Assembly (NCBI GenBank): GCA_024244665.1
Contig: JAAEOI010000687.1
Location: 1-23,599, forward strand
Source: Bacteroidota bacterium
GTDB lineage: Bacteria > Bacteroidota > Bacteroidia > Bacteroidales > GCA-2748055
DNA: 23,599 bases
Reading direction: 5' to 3'
Positions 15,654 to 23,599 of the stretch are shown here, piece by piece. The position numbers and the translations under genes are program-made. Every line of letters starts with the position of its first letter. Within the stretch, counting starts at the first letter, position 1. The notes beneath the pieces are model-generated. The model was not told the DNA's origin and ran no database searches. It worked only from the letters and a program-made list of their open reading frames with translations.

Positions 15654-17108
15654 ATGAACAGATACAATATTTTTATCGGCCTGGTAATCGTATTATTTAC
15701 AAGCTCATGTAAGATCAAGGTCTCCGTGGAAACGGAGCTGTCTGCACCAAACATCATTTATATCCTTGCCGACGACCTGGGCTATGGCGATGTGGGATTT
15801 AACGGACAATCAAAGTTTAAAACCCCAAATATTGACAGACTGGCGGCCGATGGAATGGTATTTACCCAGCACTATTCCGGATCAACGGTCTGCGCCCCAT
15901 CCAGGTCGGCACTGATGACCGGCCTGCACACCGGACATACACCCATCAGGGGTAACAAAGAGGTGTTACCCGAAGGACAGCATCCGATGCCGGATAACAC
16001 TTTTACCCTGACGGATATGTTAAAAGAGGCGGGTTATAAGACCGGGGTTTTTGGGAAATGGGGATTGGGTTATCCCGGTTCAGAGGGTGATCCCAATATG
16101 CAGGGAGTCGATGAGTTTTTCGGCTACAACTGTCAGCGTCTTGCCCATCACTACTATCCTTATTACCTGTGGCATAATCAGGAAAAGGTCATTCTGGATG
16201 GAAACCAGGGAAACCGGCAGGAAGATTATGCGGCAGACCTCATTCACCAGAAGGCCATCAATTTCATTGAAACAAACCAGGATCATCCTTTTTTCCTTTT
16301 TTATGCCTCCCCTGTTCCGCATGCCGAATTGCTTATGCCACAGGAAGATATAGATGTTTTTAGAGGAAAATTTCTTCCGGAAAAGTCCTACCAGGGAACC
16401 GATAGCGGAGAGAGGTATCGGACCGGACCCTATGGTTCCCAGGAGCATTGTCATGCAACATTTGCGGCCATGGTGACAAAACTGGATGTGCAGGTGGGAG
16501 AGATTGTTGCCTTACTGGAGGAGATGGGTATCGCAGAAAACACACTTATCATTTTCACGTCCGATAACGGACCTCATAAAGAGGGAGGGGCCGATCCCGA
16601 CTATTTTGACAGCAATGGAATCTACAGGGGATACAAGCGGGATCTCTATGAAGGAGGTATCCATGTACCGATGATTGCCCGGTGGCCGGCTCAAGTTGAA
16701 CCGGGGACAGAAACAAGTCACATTTCGGCCTTCTGGGATGTGATGCCTACCCTGGCAGAGATGACAGGTGTAGCCATTGCCGATACGCTGGATGGAATAT
16801 CTTTTCTCCCGACACTCACTGGAGAAGGAACCCAGGCAGATCATGAATATCTCTACTGGGAGTTTCATGAAAAAGGGGGCCGGATTGCTGTCAGGAAGGG
16901 CAAATGGAAAGGAATTAAGTATGATGTACTGGAAGAGCCCGGTAAAGGGATAGAACTTTATGATTTAAGCATGGACCCGGGCGAATCAGACAATGTGGCT
17001 TCCGAATTCCCGGATGTGGTGGAAGAATTGACAAGTATAATGAAAGAGTCCAGGACCGATTCAGATGTTTTTCAATTTAACGCTTCAACCTTTCTGAATG
17101 TGGATTAA
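15654..17108 (+). CDS. Formylglycine-dependent sulfatase, predicted lipoprotein (S1 family)
   Basis: The 484-residue protein begins with a lipoprotein signal (FTSSC, lipid cysteine C19), placing it on a membrane, periplasmic or surface side. Sulfatase family S1 features follow: metal ligands D40-D41 in ILADDLGYGDVGF, the modification motif C80-A-P-S-R84 with SALMTG after it, and D304-N305 in FTSDNGPHK. C80 must be converted to formylglycine by a maturation enzyme, which is not in this window. It would hydrolyse sulfate esters on carbohydrate. The subfamily and the position of the sulfate group cannot be assigned by eye. It begins seven bases after the LamG gene and is followed 11 bases later by a GH2 gene, forming the first of two sulfatase-GH2 pairs. 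Confidence 0.94.
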   Translation: MNRYNIFIGLVIVLFTSSCKIKVSVETELSAPNIIYILADDLGYGDVGFNGQSKFKTPNIDRLAADGMVFTQHYSGSTVCAPSRSALMTGLHTGHTPIRGNKEVLPEGQHPMPDNTFTLTDMLKEAGYKTGVFGKWGLGYPGSEGDPNMQGVDEFFGYNCQRLAHHYYPYYLWHNQEKVILDGNQGNRQEDYAADLIHQKAINFIETNQDHPFFLFYASPVPHAELLMPQEDIDVFRGKFLPEKSYQGTDSGERYRTGPYGSQEHCHATFAAMVTKLDVQVGEIVALLEEMGIAENTLIIFTSDNGPHKEGGADPDYFDSNGIYRGYKRDLYEGGIHVPMIARWPAQVEPGTETSHISAFWDVMPTLAEMTGVAIADTLDGISFLPTLTGEGTQADHEYLYWEFHEKGGRIAVRKGKWKGIKYDVLEEPGKGIELYDLSMDPGESDNVASEFPDVVEELTSIMKESRTDSDVFQFNASTFLNVD

Positions 17109-17119
17109 GCAGGGACCCT

Positions 17120-19552
17120 ATGTTGATCAAGAAATTTATAGCCATCCCTCTGCTGCTCCTGCTCCTGTCGTTTCACATGGCCGATCCTGATAATCCCAGG
17201 GTCAGGATTCCCCTGGATTTTGACTGGGCTTTCCAGCTGGGTGATGTGGAGGGAGCAGAGAAGGAAGATTTCAATGATTCCTACTGGAGGATACTGGATT
17301 TACCCCACGACTGGAGCATTGAAGGGAGCTATGATGAATCCAATCCCGGGGGTATTGCCGGGGCATTTTTGCCGGCGGGTATTGGCTGGTACCGAAAGAC
17401 AATTGATTTGGAGGAATTCCCCCGGGGTGATCAATACTTCATCGAGTTTGACGGAGTATATATGAACAGCGATGTGTGGATCAATGGCGTGCACCTGGGG
17501 AAAAGGCCAAACGGCTACATCGGTTTCAGCTACGACCTGACACCTTTCCTGAAAAACGGAAAAAATGTGCTGGCGGTCAGGGTGGATCACTCCAGGGTAC
17601 CAAGCGGAAGGTGGTATACCGGTTCAGGTATTTATCGTCATGTGTGGCTGACGAGCACCAAAAGTGTATATATCCCGCAGTGGGGAACCACGGTAGAGAC
17701 AAAGCTGCCTGATTTAAACAGGGCAGAGGTAACTCTTGGAATAGAGTTGACCAATAGAAGTGGCGCGCATCAGAAGGTCCTTGTTGAAAGTATACTTAAA
17801 GATCGGGCAGGAAATAGAATTGCCCGGGATAGAAGCAAGCTTTCATTGGGTGAAGAGGCTCAATTGACCCAGAGCTTCAAGGTGAAGAATCCCTTACTCT
17901 GGTCGCCCGACCACCCGGATATCTATTTCATTGAAACAAGTGTCAGTGTAAATGGCAGAGTGGTTGATCGCTATCAGACACCTATGGGTATCCGTTCCAT
18001 TGAATTCAGGGGAAGCGAAGGTTTTTTTCTGAATGGTGAATCCATCAAGTTTAAGGGACTATGTAACCATCACGATGCCGGACCGGTGGGATCTGCTGTT
18101 CCAAATGAGGTGCTTTACCGACGCTTAAAATTGCTGAAGGAGATGGGTTGTAATGCCTTGCGAACGACACATAATCCATTTTCTCCGGAGTTTTATACCA
18201 TGTGCGATACCATGGGTTTTTTGGTAATGGATGAGGCTTTTGATGGCTGGTGGGCTCCCAAGGCAGAATTTGACTACGGTAACTACTTTGAAGAGTGGTG
18301 GCAACGGGATCTCACAGATTTTATCCGACGAGACCGCAACCACCCGTCGGTGGTGATCTGGAGTTTGGGCAACGAAGTCCATGGATTTACTGCCGGACAA
18401 CAAAAGGAAATTGTTGATTTTGTCAAAAACCTTGACGATTCGCGGCCGGTAACACAGGGCCGGGGCTATGAGAAACCCCACATCGATATTGCCGGATTTA
18501 ACGGGCATGGTGAATTCAGGGGCAGAATTGAGGAGTTCCATCAGCAGCATCCTGAGAAGGCGGTAATCGGTACCGAGATAACCCATACACTTCAGACCCG
18601 GGGTGTATACCGGACCAAGACCTGGTACCGCACCAGGGATAATCCGGCTCCATGGGAGAAAGCAGAGCAATTCAGAAAAATGGAAGCAAGGGTATTTAAA
18701 ATTCCCGACTTTACCGAAGAGGAAGTTTTCAAGGGGGTCAATCCAAAATACCAGTCATCCTATGATAATTCCATTGTGCGCATCGGGGCCAGGAACAGCT
18801 GGAACCAGGTAGAGGAGCATGAGTATTACCTGGGGAATTTCAGGTGGACAGGCTTTGATTACCTTGGTGAATCATTTGGCTGGCCGGCCCGGACTGCAAA
18901 TTTCGGGATCATTGACCTGGCTGGCTTTCCCAAAGATCATTATTATCTTTATCAGAGTATGTGGAGTGAAGAACCTATGGTTCACATGCTGCCCCATTGG
19001 ACACATCCCGGGAAAGAGGGGGTAAAGATCCCGGTTGTGGTCTACACAAACTGCCAGTCGGCAGAGTTGTTACTGAATAACAGGAGCCTGGGAGAAAAGC
19101 AAATGGGTGAAGATGGGCAACTGGTATGGTCAGTGCCCTATGAAGCCGGCGAAATCAGGGTTGTTGCCAAAAATCTTGGAGTGGAGATTTGCAGGAAATC
19201 TTACAACACGGCAGGTGAAGCGGCCGGGATTGACCTGTTTGCTGACAGGAAATTAGTAAGCAGTAATCGTACCGATGTTGTACATATTGAAGCCCGGGTT
19301 ACTGATAAAAACGGAGTGATGCTTCCGGATGCAAACCACCTGATTGAATTTGAAATAAGTGGTCCGGCAAAACTGTTGGGAGTTGAAAATGGGGATATTC
19401 TGGATTTATCACCTCACAAGATAAGTTCACGCATGGCATTTAAGGGAAAATCCCTGTTGATCATTCAATCCACCGGAGAATCCGGGGTGGTTGAGATTAA
19501 GGCAAAAACGAATCAATTTGAGTCTGGCTTGTTGAACATTATTTCAAACTAG
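17120..19552 (+). CDS. Glycoside hydrolase family 2, beta-galactosidase-like
   Basis: This 810-residue exported enzyme has a signal peptide (about 1-21), a sugar-binding jellyroll (about 28-180; LDLPHDWSIEG, FDGVYMNSDVWINGVHLG), an Ig-like domain (about 185-290), a TIM barrel (about 295-570), then DUF4982-like and C5-type beta-sandwiches (about 640-810). The acid/base is E419 in WSLGNE and the nucleophile is probably E486 in VIGTE. LRTTHNPFSPEF and FIRRDRNHPSVVIWSLGNE are family signatures. GH2 retains anomeric configuration and includes beta-galactosidase, beta-glucuronidase and beta-mannosidase; the overall layout is most like Bacteroidota beta-galactosidases, but the sugar cannot be proved from sequence. 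It sits between two sulfatases, with 11 bases on one side and 2 on the other. Confidence 0.93.
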   Translation: MLIKKFIAIPLLLLLLSFHMADPDNPRVRIPLDFDWAFQLGDVEGAEKEDFNDSYWRILDLPHDWSIEGSYDESNPGGIAGAFLPAGIGWYRKTIDLEEFPRGDQYFIEFDGVYMNSDVWINGVHLGKRPNGYIGFSYDLTPFLKNGKNVLAVRVDHSRVPSGRWYTGSGIYRHVWLTSTKSVYIPQWGTTVETKLPDLNRAEVTLGIELTNRSGAHQKVLVESILKDRAGNRIARDRSKLSLGEEAQLTQSFKVKNPLLWSPDHPDIYFIETSVSVNGRVVDRYQTPMGIRSIEFRGSEGFFLNGESIKFKGLCNHHDAGPVGSAVPNEVLYRRLKLLKEMGCNALRTTHNPFSPEFYTMCDTMGFLVMDEAFDGWWAPKAEFDYGNYFEEWWQRDLTDFIRRDRNHPSVVIWSLGNEVHGFTAGQQKEIVDFVKNLDDSRPVTQGRGYEKPHIDIAGFNGHGEFRGRIEEFHQQHPEKAVIGTEITHTLQTRGVYRTKTWYRTRDNPAPWEKAEQFRKMEARVFKIPDFTEEEVFKGVNPKYQSSYDNSIVRIGARNSWNQVEEHEYYLGNFRWTGFDYLGESFGWPARTANFGIIDLAGFPKDHYYLYQSMWSEEPMVHMLPHWTHPGKEGVKIPVVVYTNCQSAELLLNNRSLGEKQMGEDGQLVWSVPYEAGEIRVVAKNLGVEICRKSYNTAGEAAGIDLFADRKLVSSNRTDVVHIEARVTDKNGVMLPDANHLIEFEISGPAKLLGVENGDILDLSPHKISSRMAFKGKSLLIIQSTGESGVVEIKAKTNQFESGLLNIISN

Positions 19553-19554
19553 AT

Positions 19555-20958
19555 ATGATTGGAAGGGTACTTATAATTGCAGTTATCTGGATTTACGGAG
19601 CAACTGTTTTAAATGGTCAAAACAGAGAGCAAACTCCCAATTTTGTGATTATTCTTGCCGATGATCTGGGTTATGGCGATTTGGGTTTTACAGGGAGTAC
19701 ACAAATTATCACACCGTTTATTGATGCACTGGCAAAAGATGGGGTCATCTTCTCCCAGGGTTACGTGTCCGCTCCTGTCTGCGGACCCTCCCGCGCAGGA
19801 TTGATGACGGGTCGCAACCAGGTCAATTTTGGTTTTGACAACAATCCGATTGTGGATTTACCACAGTTTGATAAAAACTTTGTGGGTTTGCCTGTGGAGG
19901 AAAAAACCATGGCCGATCGCCTTGCCGAACTGGGGTATATAAATGGCCTGGTTGGCAAATGGCACCTGGGTGAGGCGGAGCATTTTCACCCGTTGAAAAG
20001 AGGCTTCCATGAATTCTGGGGATATCTTGGAGGGGGGCATGATTATTTCCCATCAAAGCCGGACGGCAAGAATTATCACCGTGAAATTATTTGCAATTAT
20101 AAAGAGCCGCAGGCAATTAGTTATATCACCGACGATAAGGGGGATGAGTGTGTGGAATTTATTCGCAGACACAGGGAAAAATCCTTTTTCCTGTTTGCCT
20201 CCTTTAATGCTCCCCATACCCCTTTGCAGGCCACCAATGAGGACCTGAAGCTCTATGCTGATGTTCAGGAGGAAAAACGACGCACCTACTGTGCCATGGT
20301 ACATCGATTGGACGTAAACGTGGGCAGGATTGTGGATGAGCTGAAAGACCAGGATCTCTATGAAAATACGGTCATTGTATTTTTAAGCGACAATGGCGGA
20401 CCTGTTTCCGGCAAAACACCCTGGACACTCAATGCACCGCTGCGCGGATCGAAGGGCATCCTACTGGAAGGTGGGATACGCGTGCCATTTAGCATGACAT
20501 GGCCAAAAATGCTTAAAGCTGGCACCACATTTCAACAGCCCGTATCCGCACTTGACCTCACACCCACGTTTGTAGAGATAGCAGGCGGAACCATTGATCC
20601 TGCCGACAATATGGATGGAACCAATCTAATCCACTTCCTGAAAGGGGATCAAACTGAAGCGCCTCACCCTGAAATGCTGTGGCGCTTTACCATCAGCGCT
20701 TCCATTCGCCAGGGTGACTGGAAGCTTGTGCGCCTGCCCGATCGCCTGCCCATGCTCTATCATTTAAAAGAGGATATTGCCGAACAACACAATGTGGCCG
20801 ATCAACACAGGGAAAGAGTAAACCGGATGCTAAAAAAACTTGGCGACTGGGATGTTTCCTGCCCCCAGGTCCTCTACCTGGAAGGCAATCGCTTCAGGCG
20901 GAACCAGGTCGATCTGTATGACCGGAACTATCAACTGGAACAGCCGGTGATTAATTAG
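19555..20958 (+). CDS. Formylglycine-dependent sulfatase, secreted (S1 family)
   Basis: The 467-residue protein has an ordinary signal peptide (about 1-21) without a lipobox, then ILADDLGYGDLGF (D36-D37), the maturation motif C76-G-P-S-R80 with AGLMTG after it, and LSDNGG further on. All landmarks of family S1 are present, so it should hydrolyse sulfate esters once C76 is converted to formylglycine. It differs from the first sulfatase in the C-x-P-S-R residue (G rather than A), in the absence of a lipid anchor, and in its N-terminal loops (NQVNFGFDNNP after the motif, as opposed to HTGHTPIRGN). That suggests a different sulfate position or sugar. It starts two bases after the GH2 stop, indicating translational coupling, and the next GH2 gene follows after 18 bases. 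Confidence 0.94.
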   Translation: MIGRVLIIAVIWIYGATVLNGQNREQTPNFVIILADDLGYGDLGFTGSTQIITPFIDALAKDGVIFSQGYVSAPVCGPSRAGLMTGRNQVNFGFDNNPIVDLPQFDKNFVGLPVEEKTMADRLAELGYINGLVGKWHLGEAEHFHPLKRGFHEFWGYLGGGHDYFPSKPDGKNYHREIICNYKEPQAISYITDDKGDECVEFIRRHREKSFFLFASFNAPHTPLQATNEDLKLYADVQEEKRRTYCAMVHRLDVNVGRIVDELKDQDLYENTVIVFLSDNGGPVSGKTPWTLNAPLRGSKGILLEGGIRVPFSMTWPKMLKAGTTFQQPVSALDLTPTFVEIAGGTIDPADNMDGTNLIHFLKGDQTEAPHPEMLWRFTISASIRQGDWKLVRLPDRLPMLYHLKEDIAEQHNVADQHRERVNRMLKKLGDWDVSCPQVLYLEGNRFRRNQVDLYDRNYQLEQPVIN

Positions 20959-20976
20959 GTAACGCAAATTAACAAC

Positions 20977-23361
20977 ATGTATAGCAGACTGTTACAAGCG
21001 TCATCCCTGATGATGATATCCATTTTGCTTATCTCCTGTTCACAGGAGCAACTAAGGGTAAGGCAATCATTTAATCAGAACTGGAGTTTCCTCAAAGGTG
21101 AACAGGGGACTGAACATCTTGTCTCCTTAGACGATTCGTTCTGGCGCTCACTGGACCTGCCCCACGACTGGGCCATCGAAGGTCCCTTTAACAAACAATA
21201 TGACACACGGACAGGTGGATTGCCCATCTATGGGACAGCCTGGTATCGCAAACATTTTGAGATGGATGCCATCCATAAAGGTAAGCGTGTGACTTTGGAA
21301 TTTGACGGAGTAATGAACAACGCTGAGGTCTATCTGAATGGGAAGAAAGTGGGAGCCCGGCCGTATGGCTACATTGGCTTTGAAGTGGATTTAACGCCCC
21401 ACATTAAATTTGGAGAAGAGAATATAGTTGCGGTCAGGGTGGATCCAAAAGAGTTATCTGCCCGCTGGTACCCGGGCGCGGGCATTTATAGAAATGTGTG
21501 GTTGGAGATCAAAGATCCGGTTTCCATTGCCCACTGGGGAACATACATTATCACACCTCAAGTAACTGAGGAAAAGGCACTGGTGAACATGGAAACCACC
21601 ATCGAAAACATTGGCAACTTGCAGGGCCGCTATCGTCTGGAGACTGTGGTTCTGGATAGCTCCGGGAAGAGGGTAGCATCCATTGAAAGCAGCGTTGAGT
21701 TTGGTGGAGGTGAAGGAGCTGTTGTAAACCAGGCACTTACCATTGACAGACCGGAATTTTGGGGACCGGATCATCCCTACCTCTATCTGGCCAAATCGTT
21801 TCTCTTCCGAAACGCACAGCAGATAGACAGCTACGAAAGCAGCTTTGGTGTCAGAACTATCGATTATTCCGCAGAAAAAGGATTTTTACTGAACGGACAT
21901 CCCGTGAACTTTAAAGGCGTCTGTCTGCACCACGATCTTGGTCCGCTGGGCAGTGCTGTGAACTACCGGGCCACAGAGCGTCAGTTGGAAATCATGAAAA
22001 GTTTGGGTGTAAATGCCATCCGTACCAGCCACAATCCACCTTCACCCGAGCAGCTCGAGATATGCGACAGGATGGGTATTCTGGTACAGGTGGAGGCTTT
22101 CGACGAATGGAAGTTGCCCAAGGTGGAAAACGGGTACCATAAATATTGGGACCAGTGGCATGAGATCGATTTGAGGGATATGATCAGGCGCGACCGAAAC
22201 CATCCCTCGGTGGTTATGTGGAGCATTGGAAATGAAATTAGGGAACAGGGACAAAAAGAGGGTGGAGAGATGGCTGCCCGCTTAGCAGCTATCTGTCATG
22301 AAGAAGATCCCACCAGGCCCGTTACGGCAGGTTTTAATCAATACCCGGCATGTATAGAAAACGGCCTGGCAGAAGCTATTGATCTGGTCGGATTTAATTA
22401 TAAACCCACACAGTACGATAATGTACTGGCGGATCATCCGGAGTGGATTGTCTATGGGGCCGAGACCTCTTCCTGTGTAAGCTCAAGGGGAGTGTATCAC
22501 CTGCCTGTGGAGAACTATGATAAACACGAATCTCTGCAGATAACCAGTTATGATATCATCAGTCCGCCCTGGGCCTATCCCCCCGATTTTGAAACCCGGG
22601 CACAGGAAACCCAAACCCGTTCAATGGGCGAATTTGTCTGGACCGGTTTTGATTATCTGGGAGAACCCACACCCTACAATGGCCGCGATAACGAGACCGA
22701 TGGAAAATGGGGAGGGGACTGGCCTTCGCGAAGCTCCTATTTTGGGATCGTGGACCTGTGCGGATTTCCCAAAGACCGCTACTATTACTACCAGAGTGTA
22801 TGGACCGAAGAGCCCATGGTCCATATTCTTCCCCACTGGAACTGGGAAGATTCACGAGACAAAACCATCCCGGCTGAATTTAGCTGGTGGAGGAGGCCTG
22901 AAACCACCTGGGATTCGCCATACCGTCTGCACTGGGATGTGAAATACCAACCCGGAGAGTTAAAGATTGTGGCATACAGAGGAGGAGAGGTGGCTGCCGA
23001 AAAGACCATTGCCACAGCTGGAAGCCCCGCACAGATTAAACTGACACCTGACCGGAAAGTAATCGATGCCGATGGATATGATCTCTCTTTTGTGACCGTG
23101 CAAATTGAAGACAAAGACGGGAATTTCTGTCCGCTGGCAGAGAATTTAGTTCATTTCAATGTGGAAGGGCCTGCCACAATTGCTGCCGTTGGAAATGGAA
23201 ATGCTGCCACCACGGAATCCTTTCAGGCCAATTATCGCAAAGCCTTTAACGGGAAGTGTATGCTCATTATTAAAAGCAAGGGCGAGAGAGCCGGAGAGAT
23301 AAAAATAACCGCCACATCGGAAGGGTTAGCCACCCGGGATGTGACCATTATAAGCCTATGA
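20977..23361 (+). CDS. Glycoside hydrolase family 2, predicted lipoprotein, beta-galactosidase-like
   Basis: This 794-residue enzyme starts with a lipoprotein signal (LLISC, C21). It has the same domain order as the upstream GH2: jellyroll (about 30-185; LDLPHDWAIEG, FDGVMNNAEVYLNG), Ig-like domain (about 190-290), TIM barrel (about 300-600), DUF4982-like and C5 domains (about 640-794). The acid/base is E420 in WSIGNE and the nucleophile probably E496 in YGAETSS. The two GH2 proteins share many blocks but differ clearly in the barrel loops (DEWKLPKVENGY here, DGWWAPKAEFDY there) and around the nucleophile. They are therefore divergent paralogues, presumably with different linkages. The stop overlaps the next start codon by four bases (ATGA), so the next gene is in the same operon. 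Confidence 0.93.
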   Translation: MYSRLLQASSLMMISILLISCSQEQLRVRQSFNQNWSFLKGEQGTEHLVSLDDSFWRSLDLPHDWAIEGPFNKQYDTRTGGLPIYGTAWYRKHFEMDAIHKGKRVTLEFDGVMNNAEVYLNGKKVGARPYGYIGFEVDLTPHIKFGEENIVAVRVDPKELSARWYPGAGIYRNVWLEIKDPVSIAHWGTYIITPQVTEEKALVNMETTIENIGNLQGRYRLETVVLDSSGKRVASIESSVEFGGGEGAVVNQALTIDRPEFWGPDHPYLYLAKSFLFRNAQQIDSYESSFGVRTIDYSAEKGFLLNGHPVNFKGVCLHHDLGPLGSAVNYRATERQLEIMKSLGVNAIRTSHNPPSPEQLEICDRMGILVQVEAFDEWKLPKVENGYHKYWDQWHEIDLRDMIRRDRNHPSVVMWSIGNEIREQGQKEGGEMAARLAAICHEEDPTRPVTAGFNQYPACIENGLAEAIDLVGFNYKPTQYDNVLADHPEWIVYGAETSSCVSSRGVYHLPVENYDKHESLQITSYDIISPPWAYPPDFETRAQETQTRSMGEFVWTGFDYLGEPTPYNGRDNETDGKWGGDWPSRSSYFGIVDLCGFPKDRYYYYQSVWTEEPMVHILPHWNWEDSRDKTIPAEFSWWRRPETTWDSPYRLHWDVKYQPGELKIVAYRGGEVAAEKTIATAGSPAQIKLTPDRKVIDADGYDLSFVTVQIEDKDGNFCPLAENLVHFNVEGPATIAAVGNGNAATTESFQANYRKAFNGKCMLIIKSKGERAGEIKITATSEGLATRDVTIISL

Positions 23362-23599
23362 AAAAGCAAATCCTGACACTCCTGCTTATCACTTTAACAA
23401 GCAGCCTGCTTGCCACAATATACCATGTGGAAATTTCAGGAAGTGATGCGCTTAACAACGGTTCGAAAGAGAAACCATGGGCCAGCATCGCCCACGCAGT
23501 TGCAAAGTTAGCCGCTGGCGATACAGTGCTTGTAGGAGTGGGTAGCTTTACAGAACATTCACTTGAGATCCCTAAAAAAATTACCATTCTGGGAATTGG
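23358..23599 (+). CDS. Secreted parallel beta-helix-like protein, N-terminal part (partial)
   Basis: The reading frame opens at ATG 23358, overlapping the previous stop by four bases, and is open to the right edge (80 codons). The translation has a signal peptide (MKKQILTLLLITLTSSLLA), then YHVEISGSDALNNGSKEKP, WASIAHAVAKLAAGDTVLVGVGSFTE and KKITILGIG. This is the familiar start of right-handed beta-helix carbohydrate enzymes (isGSD..N.GS.ekPwasI.hAv...GDTv.v..G). Families with this start include PL6-like lyases, GH110 and GH28 as well as non-catalytic DUF1565 proteins; the visible part cannot tell them apart. Its place at the end of the sulfatase-GH2 array suggests that it acts on the same polymer. 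Confidence 0.75.
   Translation, partial: MKKQILTLLLITLTSSLLATIYHVEISGSDALNNGSKEKPWASIAHAVAKLAAGDTVLVGVGSFTEHSLEIPKKITILGI

Noticed and set aside
16080..16454. 124-residue minus-strand frame inside the first sulfatase
   Set aside because: It overlaps conserved sulfatase coding sequence and has no domain-like pattern or start context of its own.
18125..18670. 181-residue minus-strand frame inside the first GH2 gene
   Set aside because: It lies wholly within the GH2 catalytic barrel on the other strand, has no family signature, and fits a codon-bias shadow.
15654..20958. Assignment of the sulfatases to a named substrate such as carrageenan or ulvan
   Set aside because: The C-x-P-S-R motifs identify the family but not the subfamily, and subfamily assignment needs a database comparison that could not be made.
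1..23599. CRISPR array, tRNA, rRNA, insertion sequence or integration site
   Set aside because: No regularly spaced repeats, cloverleaf sequences, rRNA motifs, transposase frames or flanking terminal repeats were seen on reading the window.

Overview
The window looks like a chromosomal stretch from a Bacteroidota bacterium, probably a marine or sediment polysaccharide degrader of the Marinilabiliales/Prolixibacteraceae type; the lineage is inference. The evidence is a one-piece hybrid two-component regulator, a TonB-dependent receptor with a carboxypeptidase-regulatory-like N-domain, two proteins with type IX secretion C-terminal domains, sulfatases alternating with GH2 enzymes, and Bacteroidota-type -7 boxes (TAnnTTTG) in front of two genes. 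No rRNA, tRNA, CRISPR array, transposase or integrase was seen.

Left part (1-5286, all minus strand). Reading leftward, the first unit is scdA/ytfE-like iron-sulfur repair protein, an Rrf2 regulator with a cysteine cluster, and a hemerythrin-domain protein. This is a compact set that fits nitric-oxide or oxidative damage to iron-sulfur proteins. After 155 bases come DNA polymerase IV (dinB), a GTG-started calcineurin-like phosphoesterase, and a large membrane sensor (Cache-PAS-CBS, apparently leading into a DUF294 region) that runs off the left edge.

Junction (5287-5426). The strands diverge here. The gap holds a perfect 26-bp palindrome at 5328-5353, a -7-like box for scdA, and another -7-like box almost touching the start codon of the plus-strand regulator.

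Right part (5427-23599, all plus strand). This is a polysaccharide utilization locus continuing past the right edge. A hybrid two-component regulator is followed by a 323-base gap containing a 37-residue membrane peptide gene, then a TonB-dependent receptor, a T9SS beta-helix-like protein, a T9SS LamG protein, sulfatase, GH2, sulfatase, GH2, and the start of another secreted beta-helix-like protein. Most of these genes are separated by under 60 bases or overlap; the exception is a strong stem-loop at 14505-14542. There is no SusD-like gene in the window. The receptor resembles the Xanthomonas/Caulobacter type rather than classical SusC, and two T9SS surface proteins sit where SusD would be expected.

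Working model (inference): the sensor kinase detects an oligosaccharide in the periplasm and its AraC domain activates the operon. The T9SS proteins bind or cut the polymer at the surface, the receptor imports fragments, and exported sulfatases and GH2 enzymes remove sulfate and beta-linked sugars. The substrate is probably a sulfated, beta-galactoside-like polysaccharide, but the sequence does not fix its identity.
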